The translations under genes and the position numbers were made by a program. Positions 16,280 through 24,918 of a stretch of 64,000 bases of DNA are shown here, in pieces; position 1 is the stretch's first letter, and each line of letters starts with the position of its first letter. The DNA comes from JBDSZL01 sp039925145. Lineage in GTDB: Bacteria; Acidobacteriota; Vicinamibacteria; Vicinamibacterales; SCN-69-37. Location: NCBI GenBank assembly GCA_039925145.1, contig JBDSZL010000032.1, positions 1-64,000 on the forward strand, written 5' to 3'. The notes below the pieces were generated by a model. The model saw nothing but the letters and a program-made list of their open reading frames with translations. It was not told the origin of the DNA and did no database searches.

Positions 16280-19009
16280 GTGGCAGTGAAATCCCCGGTC
16301 ACACCTTCACACGTGCCTCGCCTCTTTCTCATTGACGGCAGTTCTCAGATGTACCGCGCGTATCACGCGATCCGCGGACTGACAGGCCCGGACGGCCGCT
16401 CGACCAACGCGGTCTATGGCTTCACGACGATGCTGCGCAAGCTGCTCGCCGACCATTCACCCGAGTTCATCGTCGCCTCATTCGACCTCGCGGGTCCGAC
16501 GTTCAGAGACGACATGGTCACCGACTACAAGGCGAATCGGACGCCGATGCCGTCCGATCTGGCCGAGCAGGTCCCGCTCGTCCGCGAGGCTTGCGAAGCG
16601 ATGGGCGTGCCCATCCTGACATCCGAGCGCTATGAGGCCGACGATGTGATTGGGACATTGGCCGTTCAGGCCAGCGCCGCCGGGTTCGAGGTGGCGATCG
16701 TCACGGGCGACAAGGACTTCTTTCAGCTGGTGACAGCCGGAATTCGGGTGTTCAACCCCCGCGATGAGGGCACGTGGTACGACGCGGAGGGCGTCGTGAC
16801 CAAGCTCGGCGTGCGGCCCGACCAGGTTCTGGACGTCATGGCCCTGATGGGCGACAGCATCGACAACATCAAGGGCGTGCCTGGCATCGGCGAGAAGGGG
16901 GCGCGCGAGCTGATTGCCACTTACGGCACGCTCGACGCACTGATCGAACAGGCGGCCTCGCTCCCGCAGAAGCGCTACCGCGAGGCGCTGATGGCTCATG
17001 CCGACTCGGCGCGATCGAGCCGCGAGCTGGCGCGCATCTGCACGGACGTGCCGGTGACGTTCGATTCCGAGGCGTTTCGCTATCGCGGGCCATCGCACGA
17101 GCGCTGCTACGCCCTGTTCTCGCTGCTCGGCTTCCGCGCCCTGTCGCAGGAGTTCGCGCCGACGGCAGAGTCGGTGACCCGCGACTACGTCGTGATCACG
17201 TCGCTCGAGCAGATCGACACGCTTTCCGCCACGTTACGAGCCGCTGGCCGGATCGGGATCGCGATCGTCGCGAGCGAGCCGTCCGCCATTCGCGCCGACA
17301 TCATCGGGATCGCCGTGGCCTGGAAGCCGGGTACCGCCGCCTACATCCCGATCGGTCATTCCGGGCTGACCGACCAGCCGAACATGCCAGACCGCGAGGT
17401 GTTCGCGCGGCTGCGTGCGGTGCTCGAGGACTCGAGCGTGGCAAAGGTCGGCCACGACCTCAAGACGGCCAACATCCTGCTGGGGCGGCAGCGCGTGATG
17501 CTCGCGGGCGACGAGCTCGACATCATGATCGCGAGTTACCTGGTCGATGCGACGCGGTCGAGCCATGCCATCGAAGGTCTGGCCCTCGAACGCGCCGGCT
17601 ACCGGGCGCAGACCGATCAGGACGTCCTTGGGAAGGGCAGCAGAGCGCTCGCGTGGGCGGCGGTGCCGCCCGAGTCACTCGTGACGCTGGCGGCAGAACG
17701 CGCGGACCTGCCGCTGACGCTATCGACAGGGCTGCTCGAGGATCTGCGGCGCGAGGGGCTCGACCAGGTGTATCAATCCATCGAGCAGCCCCTTATTCCT
17801 ATCCTGGCCGACCTCGAGCGATGCGGCGTGAAGGTGGACGTGGCGGCGCTCAGCGTGCTCGCCCGGTCGATGCAGACGCAGCTCGACGACCTGACTCGAG
17901 AAATTTTCCGTCACGCCGGCGGCGAGTTCAACATCAACTCACCCCGCCAGTTGTCAGAAGTGCTTTTCGAACGGCTGAACCTGCAGCCTTCGAAGAAGAC
18001 AGGTAAGACCCGGGTTGTCTCGACGGCACGCGACGTTCTCGAGGAACTGGCGTCGGTGCACGAACTGCCGGCGCTCGTGCTCAAGTGGCGCGAGGTTCAA
18101 AAACTGAAGGGCACTTATGTGGACGCGCTGCCCGCGATGGTCAGCCCTCTCAGCGGACGCGTGCACACCACCTTCAATCAGGCCGTGGCCGCCACCGGCC
18201 GGCTCAGCAGCAGCGACCCGAATCTGCAGAACATCCCGATTCGCACCCCGCTCGGACGCGAGATCCGGGCGGCGTTCATCGCGGAGCCAGGCTTCGCCCT
18301 CATCTCGGCCGACTACTCGCAAATCGAACTACGGGTGCTTGCGCACCTCTCCGGCGACGAAGCGCTCACCGAGGCCTTCCAGCAGGGGATCGATATTCAT
18401 GACCGGACCGCGGACCGCGTGTTCGGGGGCCCCGACGGACCACTGCAACTGGACCCGCACGAGCTTCGCCGGCGGGCAAAGATCATCAACTACGCCCTTC
18501 TCTACGGCAAGACGGCCTTTACGCTCGCCAAGGACATCGGCGTGCCCCAGCAGGCGGCTCAGGAGTTCATCGACGCCTATTTCGCCGGGTTCCCGGGTGT
18601 CCGCGGCTTCATCGATCGCACGCTGGCCGAGGCCCGCACCAGCGGGGTCGTGCGCACGGCCACAGGCCGCCGGCGCCTGGTGCCGGAGCTGACCAGCCGG
18701 AACGGCCAAATCAGGGCCGCGGCAGAACGGGAAGCGGTCAACATGCCGATTCAGGGCACCGCCGCCGATATTCTCAAGCTCGCGATGATCGGCATCCGCC
18801 GCACGCTCCACGACTGGAACGGCGGCAGGCCAGACCCAGCCCGCATGATCCTGACCGTCCACGACGAGCTGCTTTTCGAAGCGCCTGAGGCACAGGCGGC
18901 CGAGATCGCCCACCTCGTTCAGGGGGTGATGCAACAGGCATTTGCCTTGTCTGTGCCACTCACGGCGGACGTAGGCGTGGGCCGGAACTGGAAGGAAGCG
19001 AAGCCCTAG
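16280..19009 (+). CDS. polA: DNA polymerase I
   Basis: The 909-residue enzyme has the full three-part layout of Pol I. A 5'-nuclease domain (LFLIDGSSQMYRAYHA, TGDKDFFQL, GVPGIGEKGA) covers residues 1-300. A 3'-5' exonuclease-like domain spans about 310-490. The polymerase domain has motif A SADYSQIELRVLAHL near residue 677, motif B RRAKIINYALLYG near 733 and motif C TVHDELLFE near 861. In the exonuclease-like domain the usual Asp-x-Glu is replaced (GIAIVASEPSAIRAD) and LKYD-type residues read LKTAN, so proofreading is probably lost. It fills Okazaki gaps and acts in excision repair. The start is GTG, with no clear Shine-Dalgarno. Confidence 0.95.
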   Translation: MAVKSPVTPSHVPRLFLIDGSSQMYRAYHAIRGLTGPDGRSTNAVYGFTTMLRKLLADHSPEFIVASFDLAGPTFRDDMVTDYKANRTPMPSDLAEQVPLVREACEAMGVPILTSERYEADDVIGTLAVQASAAGFEVAIVTGDKDFFQLVTAGIRVFNPRDEGTWYDAEGVVTKLGVRPDQVLDVMALMGDSIDNIKGVPGIGEKGARELIATYGTLDALIEQAASLPQKRYREALMAHADSARSSRELARICTDVPVTFDSEAFRYRGPSHERCYALFSLLGFRALSQEFAPTAESVTRDYVVITSLEQIDTLSATLRAAGRIGIAIVASEPSAIRADIIGIAVAWKPGTAAYIPIGHSGLTDQPNMPDREVFARLRAVLEDSSVAKVGHDLKTANILLGRQRVMLAGDELDIMIASYLVDATRSSHAIEGLALERAGYRAQTDQDVLGKGSRALAWAAVPPESLVTLAAERADLPLTLSTGLLEDLRREGLDQVYQSIEQPLIPILADLERCGVKVDVAALSVLARSMQTQLDDLTREIFRHAGGEFNINSPRQLSEVLFERLNLQPSKKTGKTRVVSTARDVLEELASVHELPALVLKWREVQKLKGTYVDALPAMVSPLSGRVHTTFNQAVAATGRLSSSDPNLQNIPIRTPLGREIRAAFIAEPGFALISADYSQIELRVLAHLSGDEALTEAFQQGIDIHDRTADRVFGGPDGPLQLDPHELRRRAKIINYALLYGKTAFTLAKDIGVPQQAAQEFIDAYFAGFPGVRGFIDRTLAEARTSGVVRTATGRRRLVPELTSRNGQIRAAAEREAVNMPIQGTAADILKLAMIGIRRTLHDWNGGRPDPARMILTVHDELLFEAPEAQAAEIAHLVQGVMQQAFALSVPLTADVGVGRNWKEAKP

Positions 19010-19014
19010 GGCCT

Positions 19015-19020
19015 TATAAT
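19015..19020 (+). promoter_or_regulatory. Consensus -10 of a probable leaderless transcript (pcnB)
   Basis: A perfect TATAAT lies just behind the polA stop and 8 nt before the GTG start at 19029. This is the spacing expected if transcription begins at the start codon. No good -35 hexamer is visible. Confidence 0.5.
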
Positions 19021-19028
19021 CGGTTTTC

Positions 19029-20351
19029 GTGCCCGTACCTATCATCCTGCCGCGAGCAGACCACAAGATTTCGCGCAAGGATATCGACTCGGAAGCGCTG
19101 AAAGTCCTCTACCGGCTTCACGAGCACCATTACGTCGCCTACCTGGTTGGGGGCAGCGTCCGCGACCTGCTCCTGGGGCGACGTCCAAAAGATTTCGACA
19201 TCGGCACCGACGCCCACCCGTATCAGATCAAGAAGCTGTTCAGGAACTGCTGGATCATCGGCCGACGCTTCCGGCTCGCCCACGTCAAGTTCGGCCCCAA
19301 GACCATCGAAGTCGCCACTTTCCGCCGCGTGGTCCCGGAACCGGCTTCGGACACTCCGGACGGCGAGCCCGACACCCGCCCCGTTGTCGCGGCGTCGGTC
19401 CCAGAGGGGGCCGATCAGGGGATGATTCATCGCGACAACACCTTCGGCACGCCGGAAGAAGACGCATTCAGGCGCGACTTCACGATCAACGGCCTGTTCT
19501 ACGACATCGCCACGTTTTCGGTGATCGACTACGTGGGAGGGCTGGAGGATCTGGACAAGCGGGTCGTGAGGTCGATTGGCGACCCCCGCGTGCGGTTTGT
19601 CGAGGATCCGGTCCGGATGATTCGCGCGATCGTGATGGCGAGCCGGCTGGGCTTCGACCTGGACCTGCTGGTGACCGAAGCAATTGCAGAACATCGCGAG
19701 CTGATCGCCCAAGCCTCGCCGGCGCGACTCCTCGAGGAGTACTACAAGATTCTACGGTCAGGCTGTGCGGAGGCAACGTTCCGGGCGCTCGGCCGCGCGC
19801 GACTGCTCGAGCTCATCACTCCCGAGCTCAGGCATCCGCCCGAAGCCCTGTGGGATACGCTCGCCCGGCTCGACAGCTACAGGCAGCAGTTCCCCTCGGC
19901 GCCGCCTGAGCTGACCAACACCATGCTCATCGGCGCTCTGCTCATTCCCACGGGATTGCTGGAGAAACGCGCACCGACCTCTGCGCGGGATCCACACGGA
20001 GACCGAATCAACTTCGGCATCCTGCCGATCGCGCGACGCGACATGGAACGGCTCCGGCACATCCTGCAGATGGTGCCGCGGCTGATTGACGCGGCACTCC
20101 CGCCTAGAGTCGCGCGGGGAATCATGCATCGGCCCGCCTTCCCAGACACGCTTCTCTGGCTCGAGATATTCAGCGACGTCCCGGAGCAGGTCGAGCAGTG
20201 GAAACAGGCCAGCCAGGCCAAGGCTCACGCACCCGACGCCGGCCCAGACAACGACCCACTCCAGCCCGACGAGATTCCGACCGGGCCCCCGAGACGCCGG
20301 CGCCGCAGGCGACGCCGCGGGCGAAGCAGCCCGCGGCCCGAAAACACCTGA
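19029..20351 (+). CDS. pcnB: Poly(A) polymerase (PcnB type, class II nucleotidyltransferase)
   Basis: The 440-residue protein has the class II nucleotidyltransferase head (LVGGSVRDLLLGRRPKDFDIGTDA) with the catalytic DxD, and the RRDFTINGLFYDI and RFVEDPVRMIRAI motifs. The segment IIGRRFRLAHV near residue 76 fits the signature that separates bacterial poly(A) polymerases from CCA-adding enzymes. The C-terminus ends in a run of arginines (about residues 421-434), a usual PcnB feature for RNA binding. It adds 3' adenylate tails that promote RNA turnover. The long basic tail lies immediately before convergent serC. Confidence 0.88.
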   Translation: MPVPIILPRADHKISRKDIDSEALKVLYRLHEHHYVAYLVGGSVRDLLLGRRPKDFDIGTDAHPYQIKKLFRNCWIIGRRFRLAHVKFGPKTIEVATFRRVVPEPASDTPDGEPDTRPVVAASVPEGADQGMIHRDNTFGTPEEDAFRRDFTINGLFYDIATFSVIDYVGGLEDLDKRVVRSIGDPRVRFVEDPVRMIRAIVMASRLGFDLDLLVTEAIAEHRELIAQASPARLLEEYYKILRSGCAEATFRALGRARLLELITPELRHPPEALWDTLARLDSYRQQFPSAPPELTNTMLIGALLIPTGLLEKRAPTSARDPHGDRINFGILPIARRDMERLRHILQMVPRLIDAALPPRVARGIMHRPAFPDTLLWLEIFSDVPEQVEQWKQASQAKAHAPDAGPDNDPLQPDEIPTGPPRRRRRRRRRGRSSPRPENT

Positions 20352-20354
20352 CGC

Positions 20355-21437
20355 TCAGCCGTGCTTGCGCTCGAACTCCTTCATGAAGTGAACAAGCGCG
20401 GTGACACCTTCCTCGGGGAAGGCGTTGTAGATCGAGGCCCGCAGCCCTCCCACCGAGCGATGGCCCTTGAGCCCATCAAACCCAGCGGCGGTCACTTCCT
20501 TCACGAACAGCTTCTCGAGCTCCTCACTGGGTAACCGGAAGGTGACGTTCATCCTCGAACGGCTGTCGGCATTGGCATGCGGCCGCCAGAAAGGTGTGCG
20601 GTCGAGCTCGTCGTACAGGATCTTCGCCTTACGCTCGTTCACGACCGCCATGGCATCGAGACCGCCGTTGCTGACCAGCCATTTCAGGACCAGTCGCAGG
20701 ATGTAAATGCCGAACACCGGCGGCGTGTTGTAGAGCGAGCCGTTATCTGCGAGCAGCTTGTAATTCAGCATGCTCGGCAGCGTGTCGGCCGACCGCGCCA
20801 GCAGGTCTTCACGGACGATGACGACCGTGACGCCCGAAGGCCCCAGGTTTTTTTGAGCACCGGCATAGATCAGACCGAACCTGGAGACATCGATCGGCTT
20901 TGAATAAATATCCGATGAGGCGTCACAGACGAGCGGCACCGCGCCGGTGTCGGGCACGGTCGACCACTGTGTGCCGAAGATCGTGTTGTTCGACGTCATG
21001 TGGACGTAGGCGGCGCTCGGGGTGAGCTGCAGATCGCCCTGCGCGGGGACGCGCTTGAACCCGTCAGCCTCGGTCGAGGCCGCCACGTTCGTCTGCCCCA
21101 CCCGCTTGGCCTCTTTCAGCGCCTTCTTCGACCAGTCGCCGGTGATGATGTAGTCGGCCGACGCGCCCTGGGTCAGCAAGTTCATGGGCACCATCGAGAA
21201 CTGCAGGCTGGCCCCGCCCTGCAGGAACAGCACTTTGTAGTTGTCGGGAATCCGGCCCAGGGTCCGCAGGTCGGCTTCGGCACCTTGAATGATTTCGTCG
21301 AACGGCTTCGACCGGTGACTGATCTCCATCACCGACATCCCGACATTCGGGAGAGCAATCAGATCGCGTTGCGCTTCTTCGAGCACCGGCAGCGGCAGCA
21401 CAGCCGGCCCTGCTGAGAAGTTATAGATGCGAGACAT
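20355..21437 (-). CDS. serC: Phosphoserine aminotransferase
   Basis: A 360-residue class V aminotransferase for serine (and possibly pyridoxal) biosynthesis that converts 3-phosphohydroxypyruvate and glutamate to phosphoserine. The N-terminus IYNFSAGPAVLPLPVLEEAQ is the SerC signature. The PLP lysine is in IYAGAQKNLGPSGV, and RMNVTFRLP and GLKGHRSVGGLRASIYNA are conserved substrate-binding pieces. Its end lies only 3 bp from the convergent pcnB stop. No SerA is adjacent. A DUF1015 gene, a frequent serine-pathway neighbour in other genomes, lies upstream on the same strand. Confidence 0.94.
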   Translation of the reverse strand: MSRIYNFSAGPAVLPLPVLEEAQRDLIALPNVGMSVMEISHRSKPFDEIIQGAEADLRTLGRIPDNYKVLFLQGGASLQFSMVPMNLLTQGASADYIITGDWSKKALKEAKRVGQTNVAASTEADGFKRVPAQGDLQLTPSAAYVHMTSNNTIFGTQWSTVPDTGAVPLVCDASSDIYSKPIDVSRFGLIYAGAQKNLGPSGVTVVIVREDLLARSADTLPSMLNYKLLADNGSLYNTPPVFGIYILRLVLKWLVSNGGLDAMAVVNERKAKILYDELDRTPFWRPHANADSRSRMNVTFRLPSEELEKLFVKEVTAAGFDGLKGHRSVGGLRASIYNAFPEEGVTALVHFMKEFERKHG

Positions 21438-21564
21438 AGAGGATGAGTCCTTGATCCTGGGTGCCAGGCGGAGAGCGAACGCGGCTCGATCGCCTCTGCC
21501 GGAGCGTCATGTAATGCCCTGATGATTTCACGAACCGCCGGGCCGACGCGAGTTCCCACCCGTC

Positions 21565-21621
21565 AGCCCCAAGCCCCAAGCCCCGAGCCCCGCGCGTAGG
21601 CCGTAAGCCGTAAGCCGTCTT
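21565..21621. repeat. Two blocks of heptameric tandem repeats
   Basis: Positions 21565-21592 hold four copies of AGCCCC(A/G). Positions 21601-21614 hold two exact copies of CCGTAAG, followed by the near-copy CCGTCTT (21615-21621) and preceded by the weaker GCGTAGG. The second block runs into the DUF1015 stop codon. A related cggcttacgg stretch occurs at 24238-24248 in another intergenic gap. Confidence 0.7.
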
Positions 21622-22837
21622 AAATCAGATGCACCAACAGGCCGTCGCGGAGCTTCGGCTCGAACCATGTCGATTTTGGCGGCATGATGCCGCCCGCGTC
21701 CGCAATGCTCATCAGGTCGGCAATGCTGACCGGGTGGAGGGCGAACGCAATGGCGGCGTGCCCTTCGTTGACGAGGCGTTCCAGTTCGGCTGTGCCCCGG
21801 ATCCCGCCGACGAAGTCGATCCGCTTATCGCTGCGGGGGTCCCCCACCTGGAGCAGAGGCTCGAGCACGCGTGTCTGAAGCACTTCCACGTCGAGGCTGT
21901 CGGCCCGAGAGGCGCCAGGCGCAGGCGACGGCAGAGGCATGGAGTACCAACGGGCACCGAGAAAGAACGACACCATCCCAGGTCCCACGGGCGTAGCGGC
22001 GCCCGGCTGCACGTCGCCGACGGCCTGGAGCGCGGCGAGCAGCGACTCGACCGAGTGGCCAGCCAGATCCTTCACGACGCGGTTGTAGGGCAGAATCTGC
22101 ATCTGATCGTCGGGAAAGGCGACGGCCACGAACTGCTCGGCGTCGGCTGTCCTCGCGTTGCCTGAGGCGAGCGCCTGCCTTGCACGGGCCGCACTGGCGG
22201 CGCGATGGTGCCCGTCGGCGATATAGAGCGCGTCGAGGGCGCCAAAGGCGGCGACGAGCGCGTCGCGATCGGCCCCGGTAACCTGCCACACGGTATGGAC
22301 CACGCCATCAGAAGCGACCACGTCGTAGGTGGGAACGCGCTGTGAGACGCGTGCCGTAATCTCGTTGATTGCGGCAGAGGCGCGATAGGTCAGGAACACC
22401 AGGCCGGTCTGCGCGCGCAGTTCGGTGATGTGCCGGGTGCGGTCGTCTTCCTTGTCCTTGCGCGTCTTCTCGTGCTTCTTGACCAGCCCGCGTTCGTACT
22501 CATCCACGGCGAAGCACCCGGCCAGCCCGGTCTGCTCGTGCGTCCCCATGCGCAGCCGATAGCAGTAGAGCGAGGGCTCGTCCTCCATCAGCATGGGAGC
22601 CGACCGCTTCAGCTCCTCGAAATTTCGTACCGCCTGTTCGTACACCACCGCGTCGTACGGGTTGGTGCCAGCCGGCAGATCGATTTCCGAGCGGGTCACG
22701 TGCAGGAACGACAGCGGATTGCCGCTGGCGAGCGTCCGCGCTTCGTCGGTGTTGATCACATCGTAGGGCACGGACGCCACGCGGGCGGCCACATCAGGAG
22801 CCGGACGCAGAGCCCGGAAGGGAAACAGTGCAGACAT
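21620..22837 (-). CDS. DUF1015 family protein
   Basis: The 405-residue protein is a clear DUF1015 member. It starts with FPFRALRPAPDVAARVASVPYDV and contains the conserved YCYRLRMG, ADGHHRAASAAR, FLGARWYSM and LHPVSIADL-type segments. The family is widespread, often sits near serine-biosynthesis genes and has been proposed to act in phosphoserine or related metabolism, but the reaction is not established to my knowledge. It begins 19 bp after the M23 peptidase gene, so co-transcription is likely. Heptamer repeats separate it from serC. Confidence 0.88.
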   Translation of the reverse strand: MSALFPFRALRPAPDVAARVASVPYDVINTDEARTLASGNPLSFLHVTRSEIDLPAGTNPYDAVVYEQAVRNFEELKRSAPMLMEDEPSLYCYRLRMGTHEQTGLAGCFAVDEYERGLVKKHEKTRKDKEDDRTRHITELRAQTGLVFLTYRASAAINEITARVSQRVPTYDVVASDGVVHTVWQVTGADRDALVAAFGALDALYIADGHHRAASAARARQALASGNARTADAEQFVAVAFPDDQMQILPYNRVVKDLAGHSVESLLAALQAVGDVQPGAATPVGPGMVSFFLGARWYSMPLPSPAPGASRADSLDVEVLQTRVLEPLLQVGDPRSDKRIDFVGGIRGTAELERLVNEGHAAIAFALHPVSIADLMSIADAGGIMPPKSTWFEPKLRDGLLVHLI

Positions 22838-22855
22838 CTGGTTCAGGCGCCGCGG

Positions 22856-24133
22856 TCAGCGCGACGATGGTTTTGCGGTTGCGAGAGTCGAGACGGGGGC
22901 CGGCGACAGTCTGCGCGTGAGCTCGGCAAGCGCCTCGTCGCGCTCCCGGCGGAATTGCGGCAGATCTGCCGCGGCGAGAGGGTCGCCCGCGGCCATGCGG
23001 CTGAATGCCGTCAGCGGGTTTACGTAGATTCCGTTCTTGATGATCCGGTAGTCGAGATGCGGGCCTGTCGCGGTGCCAGTCTGCCCCACGCGGCCGATGA
23101 GGGCCCCCTGGTCGACATGGGCACCGACGCGGACGCCCGGGCCGAACGCCGAGAGGTGCAGGTAGGCGGTCTCGTAGCCGCCGGCGTGCCGAATCCTCAC
23201 CATGCGTCCCGCTTCACCGGACCAGCCGGCCACTTCCACGACGCCCGAGGCGACGGCGTTGACGGCGGTGCCAAAGGGCGCGCCGAAATCAACGCCTAGA
23301 TGCGGGCGGTTGATGCCGAGCACCGGATGGAACCGGTTGTTGGAGAACGCGGACGTCACGCGCGGGCTGAACGGCAGCGGCGACTTGAGGAACGGCCGCC
23401 GGAGCGATCGGCCCTGCTCGTCGTACCACGATGGCTTCCCGTCCTCGCCCAGATGACGGAATGCCATGACACGACGGCCACCGGTATGCAGCACCGCGCC
23501 ATGGATGTCGCCGTAGCCGACGAAATCGCCGTTGCGGGTGGCGCGGTCGAAGAGCACATCGACGCGATCGCCCAGGTGCAGGTCGGAGTTGAAGTCGAAC
23601 TGACCGGCAAAGATGTCTGCCAGCTGAAGCGGGAGCTGGATATTCTCGCCGTTGGCGTCGAACGCGCCGATGAGCGAGCTTGTCTCGCGGGAAATCTGGG
23701 CCGAGCTGACGGCCAGCTGGTATTCACGAGGCAGCGTGACGACTTCGACCTCGAGCGACGTGGCCGCTTCGCGGGGGCCGTCGCGGAACGCGACGCGCAG
23801 CAGATTGTCCGCATCGATCTGATAGCGGAACTCGCGAAACAGCCCATCGAGGGTCCGGGTCACCCAGTAGGCCCGATCCGCACGGATTTCCCTGGGATTG
23901 AAGACGCCGCGGACGGCGTTGACCACCGAGGACGTCAGCTCAGCCGAGACCTGCTGCTGCCGGAGCAGGCTCTCGAGCGTCGCGTCCTGCGGGACGATCG
24001 ACTCAACCGTGGTGCGATCCGGTCCAAGCTCCACGTCGTGGCCCAAAACAGGCGACGTGAACGTCAACAATGGCTGGCAGGAGACAAGCAGGCCGGCGGC
24101 AAGGAGAGACAGATGTCTGGCTTGAATTCGCAT
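22856..24133 (-). CDS. M23-family metallopeptidase (peptidoglycan endopeptidase)
   Basis: This 425-residue exported protein begins with a signal peptide that ends near a lipobox-like AGLLVSC. An N-terminal adaptor domain with DATLESLLRQQQVSAEL follows, resembling the OapA/LysM-like part of MepM. The C-terminal lysostaphin-type domain has the zinc ligands in RPHLGVDFGAPFGT and TGPHLDYRI, plus AYLHLSAFGPGV. Such enzymes cut peptide cross-links in the periplasmic murein. I use ATG 24133, because the frame's earlier TTG only adds residues ahead of the signal. A TACAAT at about 24147-24152 (minus) could be its -10. Confidence 0.85.
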   Translation of the reverse strand: MRIQARHLSLLAAGLLVSCQPLLTFTSPVLGHDVELGPDRTTVESIVPQDATLESLLRQQQVSAELTSSVVNAVRGVFNPREIRADRAYWVTRTLDGLFREFRYQIDADNLLRVAFRDGPREAATSLEVEVVTLPREYQLAVSSAQISRETSSLIGAFDANGENIQLPLQLADIFAGQFDFNSDLHLGDRVDVLFDRATRNGDFVGYGDIHGAVLHTGGRRVMAFRHLGEDGKPSWYDEQGRSLRRPFLKSPLPFSPRVTSAFSNNRFHPVLGINRPHLGVDFGAPFGTAVNAVASGVVEVAGWSGEAGRMVRIRHAGGYETAYLHLSAFGPGVRVGAHVDQGALIGRVGQTGTATGPHLDYRIIKNGIYVNPLTAFSRMAAGDPLAAADLPQFRRERDEALAELTRRLSPAPVSTLATAKPSSR

Positions 24134-24257
24134 CGCTGAGGAACAGGCATTGTAACGCAAAGCAGAGGGTGACCGACAGGTGGCGACCGAGGGGCCGCTT
24201 CCGGGGCAAACACTACAGTTACGACCGGTTACGGCCGACGGCTTACGGGGCGCTCAA

Positions 24258-24290
24258 CAAAAAAAGGGCGGGCGCTCGTGCGCCCGCCCT
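24258..24290 (-). terminator. Rho-independent terminator behind the beta-barrel gene
   Basis: On the minus strand an 11-bp GC-rich stem (agggcgggcgc and its complement, 24265-24290) with a four-base loop is followed by seven T residues. It lies about 30 bp after the stop codon of the outer-membrane protein gene. Confidence 0.88.
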
Positions 24291-24319
24291 CATCCGCATC
24301 CCCGGGGGGATGCGCGTAA

Positions 24320-24829
24320 CTACCTGCCGCCGACCGGCACGACGACACCAAACCAGAAGCGGGTGACGTTGGTCGTGTCGAACTCGTTGTGGATCCTCAG
24401 GAAATCAACCTGCGCGCGGAGGTTGAGCTGAGGACTGACCGCGAAGTTCGCGCCGAATCCAGGGGCGAAGGACACGTCGGTGGTGTTGCACGCCGAGCAG
24501 TCCGACACGCTCTGGTGAGTGGCGCCAATGAGGAACTGTGCGAACGGCGAGAAGGCTGCCGGCTTGCCGCCGACACGCACGCCGCCCATGTACGAGGACA
24601 CACTCCCGAAATCGAAGTGGTGCCAGCCGAGATCGCCAACGAGGCTGACGTCTACCTGTCTGGCCGATTTGACCACACTGGCGTAGTCGACAGTGAAGCC
24701 GACCCCTGTGTTGTCGGTGTCGTGCAGGAATGAAATGCCGGCCCCGAGTTGACCCTGGGCGGCCGCAGGTGCTGCCATGGAAAGAATAAGAGCGGAACCA
24801 ATCACGAACGATCTGACCGAATTGAACAC
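24320..24829 (-). CDS. Outer-membrane beta-barrel protein
   Basis: The 169-residue protein has a signal peptide ending AAPAAAQ, then alternating-pattern strands (GAGISFLHD, VGFTVDYASVV, VDVSLVGDLGWHHFDF) and a closing strand TRFWFGVVVPVGGR. This is typical of small OmpW/OmpX-like eight-stranded barrels. A DCSACNTTD loop has two cysteines that may form a disulfide. The start is a GTG with GGAGGT 6 nt upstream, a strong Shine-Dalgarno. A perfect terminator follows, so it is probably transcribed alone. Confidence 0.78.
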   Translation of the reverse strand: MFNSVRSFVIGSALILSMAAPAAAQGQLGAGISFLHDTDNTGVGFTVDYASVVKSARQVDVSLVGDLGWHHFDFGSVSSYMGGVRVGGKPAAFSPFAQFLIGATHQSVSDCSACNTTDVSFAPGFGANFAVSPQLNLRAQVDFLRIHNEFDTTNVTRFWFGVVVPVGGR

Positions 24830-24918
24830 GCTATACCTCCGAATGGCCCGGCCCGAGTGCCGAGCTCAACCTTCAAGCATAGACGAGTTCCAGACTGCCC
24901 TGGTTTGCACCACCACGA

